A stretch of DNA of 64,000 bases from Callorhinus ursinus (lineage: Eukaryota > Chordata > Mammalia > Carnivora > Otariidae), in the NCBI RefSeq assembly GCF_003265705.1, contig NW_020312867.1:4925307-4989306 (forward strand), written 5' to 3'. Made by a program: the position numbers and the translations under genes. Below are positions 34,669 to 45,619 of this stretch, piece after piece. Every line of letters begins with the position of its first letter. Position 1 is the stretch's first letter. The notes beneath the pieces are model-generated. The model was not told where the DNA came from. It ran no database searches and saw nothing but the letters and a program-made list of their open reading frames with translations.

Positions 34669-34918
34669 AAGATCAAAAGAGCACCCCCAGTAGTAAACTC
34701 CCCTAAATTCTTTCTATCTCTTCTAGTCCTACCTTTCAACCTAAGATTTCCTCCCTCTGCTCACAGCCTACACTTCTACTAGACCTCTTGGTTGCATCTT
34801 GCCCCAACATTTCTCTCCTATTCTTACCTTCTTTCTGGAAATAAAACACTTTGGCTAAGCAATTCAGTCTCGTCTTTTCTATTGTTCTTTTCACCCTTCC
34901 CCTACCACTCCTCCCACC
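34669..34918. other. Single-copy DNA, pyrimidine-rich
   Basis: It continues the sequence broken by the RPL39 insertion. No gene is seen. Confidence 0.4.
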
Positions 34919-35080
34919 TTTTTTTAAAAAAAGATTTTATTTATTTGAAAGAGAGAGTGTGAGAGAGCATGAGTGGGCTAGGGGGAGAGGGAGAGAGAGA
35001 ATCTCAAGTGGACTCTGTGAGCACAGAGCCCGATGTGGGGCTCAGTGTCACAACCCTGAGATCATGACATGAGCTGAAAT
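34919..35080 (-). repeat. CAN-SINE, 5'-truncated
   Basis: Tail and body are present ('GATCATGACATGAGCTGAA') but the tRNA-like head is missing. Right edge near 35080. Confidence 0.88.
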
Positions 35081-35103
35081 TGTTTGTAGGCAGTATATAT
35101 ATA

Positions 35104-35524
35104 TACTCAAAGTAATTTTCTTCTCTGGCATTTATCAAAAGAGCATTTGTCTTTTTCATGGAAATGGGTCACGTTAGATGCTCATTCATAAAAGAAATTG
35201 CCGTGTATTTAAGACATCCAGAAAATACAGCCATTCATAGACATATTAGTATTATTGGTGCTCAATGATATAATAGCCTTCCTTCTAAACACGATTGTCA
35301 ATTGAAATCTTCTGTGAACCTTAATGAGCTAAAAATTAAATGAAGCCAAAGACAATTATCAACAACCTGCAACACCTTGTATTGAGAGGAAACTTTTCTG
35401 GCTTCTGAAAATAAAAATAGTTTCTCTTCAGTCTCAATGTATAGGTACATAACAACAGATTTCCCAGAATGTTGGGCTGTTATTAAATAAAAATAAAAAT
35501 TTACATGATAATTTCATTCACTGG
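35104..35524. other. AT-rich single-copy DNA
   Basis: It follows a short (TA)n run (35090-35104). AT-rich with many TAAT/ATTA words. No gene or repeat is recognised. Confidence 0.4.
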
Positions 35525-35950
35525 AAATATGTATTTGAGCTATGTAGCAGGCACTACATAGAGGAAAGGCAGTCCCTGCCTTCCAAAAGCTTATAGATTA
35601 CTGGGGACCACAGATTAATAAACCAAGTATAGGAAAGGCATTCCCAGGCACAGGCAACAGCACATGCAAAGGCACAGAGGTCAGAGACAGGACAGATGTT
35701 TCCACAAACAGTTCCATGTGGCTAGAGGACAGGGGCAAATGTAGTTTGGGGAGATGTTGAGGTTGGAAAGAGAAAAAAGGGTCAGATTTGCCATGCTAAG
35801 GGGGGCTTTATTTGCCAGACTACAAAATTTGGATTTTATTCAGGGAACAATGAAGAACTCTCTGATAATGGTGAAAGGAGAAGAGTAGTATGGAAGTAAA
35901 TTTGAGGTAGGGAGATTAGTTGGAGGTTATAGTAAAAGTCCATCTAAGAC
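35525..35950 (-). repeat. L2 fragment, antisense, part 1 of 3
   Basis: It starts with the L2 terminal complement ('GAGCTATGTAGCAGGCACTA' region), then 'CAACAGCACATGCAAAGGCA' and 'TTTGGATTTTATTCAGGGAA'. It continues at 36913 and 37745. Confidence 0.75.
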
Positions 35951-35999
35951 ATTAAGAGAGCCTAACCTAAAGGAGTGGGGATGGAGAACAGGGTTTAAC

Positions 36000-36912
36000 A
36001 CTTTCTCTTTTATCACTAAGTATAAGCAATTTTATCACCATGCACCTTGGTACAGTTTTCTTCATGTTTCCTGTGTTTAGGGTTCATTAAACCTCTTGGC
36101 TCTATGGCTTTATAGTTTAAATCAAATTGGAAAAATTTCAGTCAATATATCTTCATATACTTTTTCTGTACTGCCTTTCCTTTGGGGACTCAAATTATAT
36201 ACATATTAGGTCACCTGAAGTTGTCCTACAGCTCACTGATATTCTTTTTTACTTTTAAGTCTTTTGTCTCTGTTTCATTTTGAATTGTTTATACTGCTAT
36301 ATATTCCAGTTTTTAATCTTTGCTTCTATAATGTCTACTTTGATATTAATCCCATCTAATGTATTTTTCATATCCAATCTTATATTTTTTCATCTCTGAA
36401 AGTTTAAAATATCTTCCATATCTCTACTTAACATTTTTGATCTTTCCTCTAACTTCTTGAACATATGGAATATAGCTATAACAACTGTTACATGTGTCTA
36501 CTAATTCTAACTCCTGTGCAATTCTTGATCTGTTTATATTGATTATTTTCCCCCTCATTATGCATCATATTTGCCTGCTTCTTTGCATGCTGGTAACTTT
36601 TATTGGATGCCAGACATTGTGAATTTTATCTTATTGGAGCTGATACTCTGAGGATTATTCTGGGCTCTTTTCCAGTGGTACTTTAACCAGCCTCAGATAG
36701 TTTCCTCAAATCCTGTTCTGATTGGTATTTAGCTGAAGCCTCAAGGGAGATTCTCTGTAGACCTCTGGAGTGCTCTGTCTCTGTGTAGCCCTCTTCTCTT
36801 CTCAAAATTGTGCTGTGTGAATTCTAGCTGCTTTGGCCTCCCTGGATCTCCAGCTTCATCTTAGTTCAGGGAGATTGCTGAACTCCACCTGGGTTTTCTC
36901 TCCAATAGCAGG
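36000..36912 (-). mobile_element. Old L1M fragment, antisense (5' part)
   Basis: Landmarks include 'AACATATGGAATATAGCTAT', 'GTCTACTAATTCTAACTCC', 'CTGCTTCTTTGCATGCTGG' and 'GGATGCCAGACATTGTGAA', a known antisense pattern of older mammalian L1. It is inserted in the L2. Confidence 0.8.
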
Positions 36913-37201
36913 ATTTAGAGTCAAAACATACCATGGAAATAAAATCAACATGACTTGATAAACAATTAGAAAAGGAGGGATGGAGGATGCTGACAGTCTG
37001 AATGGTGGTGTCATTCCCCAAGTTGGGGGATTCATGAACAAACACATAGACTGGGAGCTGGGCAGGGGAGATAAGGAGATTGGTTTAGGGTATAATTAAG
37101 GATGAGGTCTGTATGGGCATAGATAGCTGTATATATCCATCTCATGCTCAGAGGGAATAAATGAATTAGAGGTGGAGATTTCAGAAGCGTGAGTACACAG
37201 T
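36913..37201 (-). repeat. L2 fragment, antisense, part 2 of 3
   Basis: It continues the L2 body between the L1M block and the LTR. The order with parts 1 and 3 is collinear with an antisense L2. Confidence 0.55.
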
Positions 37202-37673
37202 TGAAAGAGGACTTTATCTACCTCCATTTTGACTGCAAACTTTCTAATTGATTAAATTCTTCTCTCCAGCTTATCTCTTAATCAAGCAAAAGACCCTGAG
37301 GGCAAAATGTCCCCTGATGGGAACCAAACCTATCCCCTCAAGCAATAAGGACTGCCCTGAACCAGCAAAACTCACTCATAACTGACCCCAAGACAATGAT
37401 CAACTTGACCTTCACTGCCCACCTGCGTGTACCCACTGACTTCTGTCCCACATTTTCCTTATATAAACCTGGAAGTATTTTCAGAACTTTGGAGACAGTC
37501 TTTGAGACATTAGTCCACTGTCTTCAGGTGCTGGCCTCACTGAAATAAATTCTTTTCTTGTTTTACCACCACTTGTTTCTCAGTCTTTGGATTTTGTCGG
37601 CAGTGTGTGGCCGAACCTGATCTATTTGGGACCCCCAGAGCCAGGTGCTCTTGTACCACTGTGCCCTAGCTAC
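37202..37673 (+). mobile_element. ERV1-like solo LTR
   Basis: A long terminal repeat left by an old class I endogenous retrovirus. It starts with TG near 37202. It has TATATAAA at 37460-37467, the polyadenylation signal AATAAA at 37544-37549, and a GT-rich region after it, and it ends near 37673. No internal viral genes flank it, so it is a solo LTR. The family name was not determined, and the short target duplication is not clear. Confidence 0.75.
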
Positions 37674-37744
37674 AGAATCTGAAGCCATTGATTAGGTCAT
37701 CCAGGGAGCACATACTGAAAAAAAAAAAAAGGAGAGAGAGAGAG

Positions 37745-38040
37745 AGGAAAATAGAAGTATGGAGTATTCTAACATTTCAGGTGCCGCAGAGGAGGAAGTC
37801 AGTAAAGGAAACTGAGAAGTACACAGAGAAGAAGAACGAGGAGAGCGAAGACAGACTTGTCATTAAAGCCAAGAGACCAGAGGAATTTCAAGAAGGAGAC
37901 AATATTCTGTAGTGTCCAATGTTCCAGAAAGGTCAGGCATGACAAGGACAGAAAATTGTCTTTTAGCAATTTTAGCAATTTGGAAGTCACTGGTGACCTT
38001 AGAGAAAGTTGTTTGTTTTTCCTTAGTAGAATGACTTTCA
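37745..38040 (-). repeat. L2 fragment, antisense, part 3 of 3
   Basis: 'TTTGGAAGTCACTGGTGACC' and neighbouring purine-rich text match the more 5' part of antisense L2. Confidence 0.7.
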
Positions 38041-38396
38041 TTGACTTGTTGATTTGCTTGTACATTCATCCATTCATTCATTCAAGCCCAAGCAGTGAGT
38101 ATGCTTAACCCTCTGAACTCCTCATATTGTTAGGCTAACAGAATTGGGTCTGACTAGGATTCCTGGGAGATCTTCAGGAAACAGAACCATACTCTAAAAG
38201 GACTGAAAAAGGAAGATCAAACCTTAAGGGTAGGGCGCAGCCAATAATGAGAAGGGTCAAAAATTCAGTTCATAAATAAATAGCCTAGGAAGTCCCTGGA
38301 TTGTTCTCTTTATTCTTGAATCCTTGCCTTGCTTGCACTGACCAAGTGCTAACCTTGTTCCAGCCCTAAAACACTTACCTCCTAAATCTGTAGGTG
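38041..38396. other. Single-copy DNA, no gene recognised
   Basis: A short CATT array lies near 38065-38082. No gene is seen. Confidence 0.4.
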
Positions 38397-38413
38397 ATGA
38401 CCTTATCAATTCT

Positions 38414-38611
38414 TTTCTTATTTTTATTTTTTTTAAGATTTTATTTATTTATTTGACAGAAAGAGAGAGAACACAAGCAGGGGGAGTGGGAAAGGGAGAA
38501 GCAGGCTTCCTGCCGAGCAGGGACCCCGATGCGGGGCTCCATCCCAAGACCCTGAGATCATGACCTGAGCCGAAGGCAGTTGCTTAACCAACTGAGCCAC
38601 CCAGGTGCCCC
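38414..38611 (-). repeat. CAN-SINE, arctoid-type
   Basis: It contains 'ACACAAGCAGGGGGAGTGGG'. A perfect 17-bp duplication flanks it (38397-38413 and 38612-38628). Confidence 0.96.
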
Positions 38612-38755
38612 ATGACCTTATCAATTCTAATCTCATCTTTCTTAAGGGATCGATTTGATTTTCATATCTCATTATATGAGTCAGAAGAAGAAAATATTTT
38701 TCTTGCACATCTTAGGTTATTTTCAGTTAAAACTACACATTTTTGATAGCTTGGC

Positions 38756-38760
<5 letters not shown>

Positions 38761-38788
<28 letters not shown>
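38761..38788. repeat. Poly(T) tract, T28
   Basis: A pure run of 28 T. It could be the tail of a minus-strand insertion, but the adjoining sequence matches no element I recognise. Confidence 0.95.
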
Positions 38789-39904
38789 GCACAGAAGAGC
38801 CCCTCGTCTGTCTGAGCAAATTTAAAAAGAGTTTAATAGTAGAAGCTTCAAGTTCCCCTATACTCCATCCACTACATTTAACCCCAAAGTAGTCAAATTC
38901 CAGCAAGCCTGAGAAGGGAAGACAATCAAGGACAGCTTAGAAAAACCCAACCTTTCTATTGGGCCTTCTTTGATGGGGCCAGGGTGGGGGGGGGGGTTGA
39001 GGGGGGGGGGGGATTGTTTGTCTTTTAAAGCCTATTTGACTCAGGTGCAGAAAGGAGGAAATTGTCAAATGCTCAGTTACCCCTCAGGAGGCACAAGAAC
39101 ATTTGACCAATGTTTTTCCTACCTTGAAGACCAGCTGTTCTCTCCTCAGATGTTTTCTAGTCAAAGTGAATTTCTTCATCTTTTAAAAAGCTGCAGCTTT
39201 TCTACAAGGGAGAAAAGTGGTACTAGCTTCCAGAAAGGAAAAAGTTTAAATCTCATAGAATTCCCTACATCAGGAGAAAAAAAACACGATCTGCACTTTA
39301 AAGTGTTTTGTTTCTAGGCCTTCCCCACTTGCTTAGAAACTTTACACCATCCAAATCTCCCCTCTAAAGCACATGTCTGTGAGAAAGAAGCACAAAGACA
39401 TTTTTCCAATGGTAATTCCCAGATGTGAGCTGCCCAGAATGAACTGCAGCCCTGCTGTCAACTTCCAGGACAATCATGGGCTGAGTTCTCTTGACACATG
39501 CTTTTATGCAGTTTTAGCAAAAGAAGCCTAAATTTAGGGATGTGACGAAATCCTATCCTTTTCTCTGCTGCCTCTCTTCTTATGCTAAAACTAGACTTTA
39601 CTCTCCCAGTCATACATGATTTATGTACAGATTGTGACTAATTCTAGTCTGTCTAGGGTTAAGATAATTAAAATATAACGGTCTCTTAGGTTTTTGTCCT
39701 AATTGGTATTTATCCTAATATTTGAAGGTGACAAAAGCAACAAAATATATAAAGCTCTTGTGCCTCCTAGGTGATACAAAGAAGCTTTCTTTGAAAAAGT
39801 TGTAAAGAAGGCTTGAGAGGGGACTGAGTATGGTGGGAACACATGTGTTAAGTTGTATGACAGGGAAGGAAAGGGTTAAGTTGGACATTTTGCAGGCAGA
39901 TTTC
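38789..39904. other. Single-copy DNA with a G-run pair
   Basis: G11 (38986-38996), TTGA, G12 (39001-39012) could form a G-quadruplex and is prone to sequencing error. A 115-codon open frame (38970-39317) starts in this G-run and has no recognised domain. Nothing else is identified. Confidence 0.45.
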
Positions 39905-39920
39905 AAAGTGGAACCTTAGT

Positions 39921-40102
39921 TGTTGGAGGGGAGGTGGGTGGGGGGATGGGGTAACTGGGTGATGGGCATTAAGGAGGGCACACAATGTAAGGAGCATGGG
40001 GTATTATGTGGAACTGATGAATCACTAAACTCTACCTCTGAAACTAATAAGACACTATATGTTAATTAATTGATTTTAAATTTAAAAAAAGGAAAAAAAA
40101 AC
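39921..40102 (+). mobile_element. Severely 5'-truncated L1 insertion (3' UTR only)
   Basis: 'GGGCATTAAGGAGGGCACAC' to 'CACTATATGTTAATTAATTG' and an A-rich tail. A 16-bp duplication with one mismatch flanks it (39905-39920 and 40103-40118). Confidence 0.94.
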
Positions 40103-40118
40103 AAAGTGGAACGTTAGT

Positions 40119-40459
40119 ATTTGGTGTTCAAGAGGCTCTGGAGAGGGCACTTAAACCCAGAAGTTAGGAATGGTAATGGAATACAGTTTGGGAAATTGCT
40201 ATTTTTACTGTGACTAGAAGAGCTACATGTGGGATTCTGGTATAAACTGGGACAGGAGGTTGTTTGGAAATAATTATAAAAGCATGATGTGTGTGTAAAT
40301 CCATGCTGAAGTCATATGATTGCATTCATAATTAATTGCCTATGGGTACTATAATAGTGTTGTATGGAAAAAGGATTAATTCCAACAAGGCTCTTTTTTA
40401 AGATCTCCTTATTAGTCTAGGTAGCAAAGAGATATTGTTACAGAATGCCAGCTAAGAAA
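40119..40459. other. Single-copy DNA, no gene recognised
   Basis: No repeat or coding signal was identified. Confidence 0.4.
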
Positions 40460-40471
40460 GATTGTGGTATG

Positions 40472-40670
40472 GGACGCCTGGGTGGCTCAGTTGGTTAAGC
40501 GACTGCCTTCGGCTCAGGTCATGATCCTGGAGTCCCAGGATCGAGTCCCGCATCAGGCTCCCTGCTCAGCAGGGAGTCTGCTTCTCCCTCTGACCCTCCC
40601 CCCTCTCATGTGCTCTCTCTCTCTTTCATTCTCTCTCTCAAAATAAATAAATAAAATCTTAAAAAAAAAG
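40472..40670 (+). repeat. CAN-SINE
   Basis: Full-length plus-strand copy. Perfect duplication 'GATTGTGGTATG' (40460-40471 and 40671-40682). Confidence 0.96.
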
Positions 40671-40682
40671 GATTGTGGTATG

Positions 40683-40979
40683 AACATGTCATTAAATGTT
40701 AATTAAAATAGCACCAAATAGACATGGGAGACTTGGACAGAGGGAGGGAAAGGACATATAAAGCAGAGGAGGGAGAGCTTTTCCTGGGTTTTCTTCTTGG
40801 AGGAGTAGCCGGTAGGGCATTGGAGGAGACTGCTCATGCCACTGAAAGCAGAGAAGCCAACAAATATAGAGGACTAGGAAGACACATGTTCCTCTGATCC
40901 AGAAGGTTCTAGGGACCAAGTTTAGAGGGTTCCAGTTTGGTCTGCCTGGGAAGAAGGTGAATATGGAATTTTATGGTTT
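40683..40979. other. Unassigned DNA
   Basis: Purine-rich. No gene or repeat is recognised. Confidence 0.35.
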
Positions 40980-40994
40980 AACTTTCTGATTTCT

Positions 40995-41204
40995 TTTTTT
41001 TGAAGATTTTATTTATTTATTTGACAGAGAGAGAGAGAGAGAGAGATACAAGTAGGCAGACAGGCAGGCAGGCAGAAGGAGAGGGAGAAGCAGGCTCCCC
41101 CGCCAAGCAGGGAGCCCAATGCGGGGCTCGATCCCAGGATGCCGGGATCATGACCTGAGCCAAAGGCAGATGCCCAACCAACGGAGCCACCCAGGTGCCC
41201 CATG
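40995..41204 (-). repeat. CAN-SINE with internal (CAGG)n
   Basis: Minus-strand copy with a small GGCA/CAGG array (41053-41076) in its body. A 14-bp perfect duplication flanks it (40981-40994 and 41205-41218). Confidence 0.95.
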
Positions 41205-41431
41205 ACTTTCTGATTTCTAACATCTCTTTTGCCACTGATCTCAATATTGGGGGAAAAAGGTGTAAAGTTATAAAAGCTGGCTAAAATGCAAATATTAAAA
41301 GAAGCAACCTCAAATGTATGTCATTAGTCACCAAGTATAAAGATTAATACCTTTTCCAGTTTTGTTGAAGAAGTCTGGGTAAAAAGAAAGCTGATGGTTC
41401 TTTAGAATCTGAATTTTAAGAAGGGATCAGA

Positions 41432-41626
41432 GGGGCTCCTGGTGGCTCAGTTGGCTAAGCGGCTGACTCTTGATTTTGGCTCAGGTCATGATCTTGGGGT
41501 CCTACGATCGAGCCCCGCATTGAGCTCCCTGTTCAGCAGGGAGTCTGCTTCATGATTCTCTCTCCCTCTGCCCCTCCCCCTGCTCATTTGCTTACTCTCT
41601 CTCTAAAATAAATAAATCTTAAAAAA
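41432..41626 (+). repeat. CAN-SINE, older subtype
   Basis: The head is slightly damaged ('GGGGCTCCTGGTGGCTCAG'). An 11-bp perfect duplication flanks it (41421-41431 and 41627-41637). Confidence 0.93.
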
Positions 41627-41693
41627 AAGGGATCAGATAAAGCAGATGCCTGCTCAATGTCTATAAACCATGTTTAAAACTCATTAGCCTTCC

Positions 41694-41770
41694 AGTTATA
41701 AAATAAACAAGTCATGGGATGGAAAGTACAGCATAGGGAATATAGTCAATAACAGTGTAATAACTTTGTT
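41694..41770 (+). repeat. L1 3' UTR fragment
   Basis: 'CAAGTCATGGGATGGAAAGT' and 'GGGAATATAGTCAATAACAG' are L1 3' UTR landmarks. Cut off on the right by a SINE. Confidence 0.85.
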
Positions 41771-41940
41771 TTTGTTTTTTTTTTTTTAAGATTTTATTTA
41801 TTTGTCAGAGAGAGAAAGCACAAGCAGGGGGAGCAGCAGGTAGAGGGAAGGGAGCCCGATGTGGACTCCATCCCAGGACCCTGGGATCAGGACCTGAGCT
41901 GAAGGCAGATGCTTAACTGACTGAGCCACCCAGGTGCCCC
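41771..41940 (-). repeat. CAN-SINE
   Basis: Minus-strand copy, slightly shortened. The head is intact ('GAGCCACCCAGGTGCCCC'), but no clear flanking duplication was found. Confidence 0.92.
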
Positions 41941-42116
41941 TAAACATAATGCTTTTAAAGACCATACCTCAGAGGGGAATGTTTCTTCAAAGAAGTCTGA
42001 CATGTTTTCACATAAGAAAACTATTAAACTTGAAGCTGAATACTAACAATCTTCCTTGATAATCCACCAAGTTCTTATGAACTAGAAAACATGGCAAGAA
42101 TTGGTCACCAGATGAG

Positions 42117-42240
42117 GGGTGCCTGGGTGGCTTAGTCAGTTGAGCATCCAACCCTTGATCTCATTAGGTCTTGATCTCACGTCCTGAGTTCAGGCCCCAC
42201 GCTGGGCTCTATGCTGGGCATGGAGCCTACTTAAAAAAAA
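42117..42240 (+). repeat. CAN-SINE, short subtype
   Basis: About 124 bp, ending 'GCATGGAGCCTACTTAAAAA'. A perfect 21-bp duplication flanks it (42096-42116 and 42241-42261). Confidence 0.96.
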
Positions 42241-42279
42241 AAGAATTGGTCACCAGATGAGACCAGAGATCCATTTTCA

Positions 42280-42690
42280 TTCATTCAACAGATATGTATT
42301 GAACATGGGGCTTTTTGTCAGGTGGTAGGTGTAGAGTGGGTGAATCAAACAGACAAAATACCTGCCTTCATGGAGCTTACCTTTATGTGGGAGAGTTAAA
42401 TAGTAAATAAATTATAAACATGTAAGCAACATAAAATTACAAATTGTGATAATTTTTATGAAGGAAAAGTACACAGTGCTATGAATGAGAATAACAGTAG
42501 AAACTTGAGTGTGGGTGACTGAGGAAATTACATTTAAACTGAATCCTGAAGGATGCGTGAGAGTTAGTCCTGAGAAGAATGAAGAGAAAGTAGTCTAGGC
42601 AGAGGAAACAACTTGTTTGTAGCCCTGAGACAGGAAAGAGTTCATTGTGAGGTTCATCAAAGCAGGCTTGTGTGGCAGATCTTGGGAGTC
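42280..42690 (-). repeat. L2 fragment, antisense
   Basis: 'TTCATTCATTCAACAGATAT', 'CTTCATGGAGCTTACC' and 'GAAATTACATTTAAACTGAA' follow antisense L2 from its 3' end inward. Confidence 0.85.
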
Positions 42691-43334
42691 TAGTTCAGGT
42701 AAAGCTCAGTAAAAAAGATCCTTGTTTTGTTTCTCCCCTCCTTATAGTTCATGCTGACTAATTGCTAAGTGTCTGGGGTATGGTCAAGGCTAAAATAACT
42801 GCTAACATTTGAAACAGAGCTACCCATGAGACCAGGGCTAATTCTGTCCCTGGTGAGGACAAAGATTGGGAGTGGGGATGTTAACTTAAGGATTGTTTTG
42901 TGCTGGTCTCATCCTGTCAATAACCAATGTTGTGGTTGGATGGGCCTTCTGGTTCTTATTATGATTGCAAAATGCCCTTCAGCAACAACCATCAGGAAAC
43001 CATGAAAAAATAAAAGTTTATTACTTATAGAACCTGGAAATTATACAGCACACCTAGGGCCACACAGCAAGGTGATACTTAGAGAGAGCACACTGGCCTG
43101 AGGTTCTGCTTTTATTGGGGTCTTCTTGGGTAGGGGCTTAGAATTCATAGGCTCATGCATTACTGGTAAATTTAAAACACAAGAATGGGAGTTTAAGAAA
43201 AAACAAGTGGTCCAATGGTCAGTTGTCAGAATCAACCAAGATCTCTAAAACAAAGGAGCCTCAGTGTTGGGGGAAGGGAGACAGCCTGGCCCTTTATCTT
43301 GTTGTGTGGTTGGCAATGTGTTTAATCACGATAG
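42691..43334. other. Single-copy DNA, no gene recognised
   Basis: About 640 bp with no family assignment or coding signal. Confidence 0.4.
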
Positions 43335-43483
43335 CTCTCTATTATTATTATTATTATTATATTTGACATACAATATGATATTAGTTTCCAGTGTATAACA
43401 TAGTGATTCAACAACTACATATATCATGAAATGCTCACCATGGTAAGAGTAGTTATCATCTGTCACCATACAAAGTTATTACA
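43335..43483 (-). repeat. L1 3' end fragment, antisense, with (TTA)n
   Basis: 'TTTGACATACAATATGATAT', 'TAACATAGTGATTCAACAAC' and 'TGTCACCATACAAAGTTATT' are antisense L1 3' UTR. The tail side holds an ATT array (43341-43361). Confidence 0.88.
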
Positions 43484-43630
43484 GGGGCACGAGCCCCGTG
43501 TCAGGCTCCCTGCTCCGCGGGAGGCCTGCTTCTCCCTCTCCCACTCCCCCTGCTTGTGTTCCCTCTCTCACTGTGTCTCTCTCTGTGAAATAAATACATC
43601 TTTAAAAAAAATAAAAATAAAAAAATAAAA
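43484..43630 (+). repeat. CAN-SINE, internally deleted head
   Basis: 'GGGGC' joins directly to 'ACGAGCCCCGTGTCAGGCTC', so roughly 60-70 bp holding the tRNA promoter region is missing. Body and tail are normal. The flanks only weakly resemble a duplication. Confidence 0.9.
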
Positions 43631-43792
43631 GCGTTATGTTTAATCAACTAAATTATCTTTTTTATTTTTGAGTTTTTGAGTTTTTAAAACTTTATTCACT
43701 TCAAAACCTTTATCAGAGACATGGGTCTGTCCTGGGGTAAATAATCCTTTTTTAAAAAATTTAAATAAAATCTTACACCAAGGGATACACAT

Positions 43793-44000
43793 TCTTTGTT
43801 TTTTCCTTTTTTTTTAATTTCTTTTCTGATTTTGCCTTTTGTTTTCATACTCCCTCTTGTGGCTCTCACCTCTTTTTCTCTGCTTTTGTATATTTGTTGC
43901 CTTCCCTTTCCCTTTGAAACTGCATTTCTTTTTCTTTCCTGGTAATCAGATCCAAATAGCCCATAGAAGAGTCATATTTTTCTCAGATATTGATATAACC
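43793..44000 (+). repeat. Local duplication, copy 1
   Basis: About 208 bp that recurs at 44241-44525. Shared text includes 'GATTTTGCCTTTTGTTTTCA' and 'CAGATCCAAATAGCCCATAG'. Copy 1 lacks about 60 bp present in copy 2. Confidence 0.93.
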
Positions 44001-44240
44001 TCATTGCATGAGGTATATAATTCACAGAAATATTAATTATTATATATAAAAATGAACCCAAGTCAAAATTTCCAGGAATCGTTTCTTGTGAACAACAGTA
44101 TTATTAATGAGTTCACATTGACCAGACACATACATAAATGATATGAAAAAGAATAGTTCTTTTCCCTATGCTTGAGGTTCTTTTAATCATGAAATGAAAC
44201 ATGAATAAGAAGTCTGAAATAGGAGACATTTTGGGGAAAG
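44001..44240. other. Spacer between duplicate copies
   Basis: 240 bp, AT-rich, found once. Nothing is recognised. Confidence 0.5.
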
Positions 44241-44525
44241 TCTTTGTTTTTTCCTTTTTTTAAAATTTCTTTTCTGATTTTGCCTTTTGTTTTCATACTC
44301 CCTCTTGTGGNNNNNNNNNNCCTTTTGTTTTCATACTCCCTCTTGTGGCTCTCACCTCTTTTTCTCTACTTTTGTATATTTGGGGTCTTCCCTTTATTTT
44401 AGTGATATTTAACACGTCCCCAAATTCTAGCATTTACTGAAATCAAACTGCATTTCTTTTTTTCCTGGTAATCAGATCCAAATAGCCCATAGAAGAGTCA
44501 TATTTTTCTCAGATATTGATATAAC
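44241..44525 (+). repeat. Local duplication, copy 2, containing an N gap
   Basis: Partner of 43793-44000 with an extra stretch at about 44383-44445. Ten N at 44311-44320 are flanked on both sides by the same 28 bp (44283-44310 and 44321-44348). Confidence 0.93.
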
Positions 44526-44729
44526 TACTACCCAACAACTCCTATGACCTGCAGATCCTCTTCCAGAAGAAAGAGATATTCTAGGGCTCACATCTAAACT
44601 CATAGCAGGTAACTCAATAAATCATAGCCACAACTATGCTTTGTAAAGAATCTCTGCTTCCCACTCCCACCTATAGACATAAAAATATCCTTTGGGGTAC
44701 CAAGTAGAATAAATAACAAGTGAACAGCT
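44526..44729. other. Unassigned DNA
   Basis: No gene or repeat is recognised. Confidence 0.4.
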
Positions 44730-45135
44730 CTTTCAAAAACACTTTTCATGTATGATCTCATTTAATTCTTTCAACAAACCTGTGAGCTAGATATTATTAT
44801 CATCTCCATTTCACATAAAAGGAACTGAATTTCAGAGTGATAAAATGATTTTCTTTTTTTTTAAGATTTTATTTATTTGAGAGAGAGAATGAGAGAGAGA
44901 GAGAGAGCGCATGAGAGGGGGGAGGGTCAGAGGGAGAAGCAGACTCCCCGCTGAGCAGGGAGCCCGATTGGGACTCGATCCCGGGACTCCAGGATCATGA
45001 CCTGAGCCGAAGGCAGTCGCTTAACCAACTGAGCCACCCCGGCGCCCGATAAAATGATTTTCCCAAGGTTACTCACCTAGTAACTGCCAGAATTAAGGCT
45101 CCAAGTAGGAGTTCAACTCTACAACTTGTGGTCTT
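44730..45135 (-). repeat. MIR, antisense, split by a SINE
   Basis: 'GATCTCATTTAATTCTTTCA' and 'ATTATTATCATCTCCATTTC' precede the SINE at 44854. 'CCCAAGGTTACTCACCTAGT' follows it. Collinear antisense MIR. Confidence 0.9.
44854..45047 (-). repeat. CAN-SINE
   Basis: Minus-strand copy inside a MIR. A 15-bp perfect duplication flanks it (44839-44853 and 45048-45062). Confidence 0.96.
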
Positions 45136-45161
45136 TATCCCACATCAAAAATAAATCTCCA

Positions 45162-45353
45162 GGGGCGCCTGGGTGGCTCAGTTGTTAAGCGTCTGCCTTC
45201 AGCTCAGGTCATGATCCCAGAGTCCTGGGATGGAAGTCCCGCATCGGACTCCCTGCTCAGCGGGAGGCCTGCTTCTCCCTCTCCCACTCCCCCAGCTTGT
45301 GTTCCCTCTCTCGCTGTCTCTCTCTCTGTCAAAAAATAAATAAAATCTTTTAA
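45162..45353 (+). repeat. CAN-SINE, arctoid-type
   Basis: Intact head 'GGGGCGCCTGGGTGGCTCAG'. A 15-bp perfect duplication flanks it (45147-45161 and 45354-45368). Confidence 0.96.
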
Positions 45354-45619
45354 AAAAATAAATCTCCATAACAAGAGTAAGAATAGGAATAGAAACAGTG
45401 ACAAGTAAAGGAATATGATCCAAACTTAGGGAGTCTTATAAAATCATAGGTTGAGGAATCCTTCATGAGACTTCCTAACTACCTCATTCTACCTACCCTT
45501 CTCCTTCAAAACAAATGTGCTAAAACGTCTTACATAGTAGAATTTGCTCTAGTGGGAAGAGTCATCAACTGCTCATAGTCTACTCTATCCAAAGGTGATT
45601 TATATTCTAACCAGGTAGC

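Noticed and set aside
38970..39317. 115-codon open frame on +
   Set aside because: It begins in a G homopolymer and shows no known motif.
41053..41076. CAGG/GGCA array considered as a CRISPR-like or regulatory repeat
   Set aside because: It is a 24-bp microsatellite inside a SINE. Regular SINE spacing elsewhere is also not a CRISPR array in this eukaryotic DNA.
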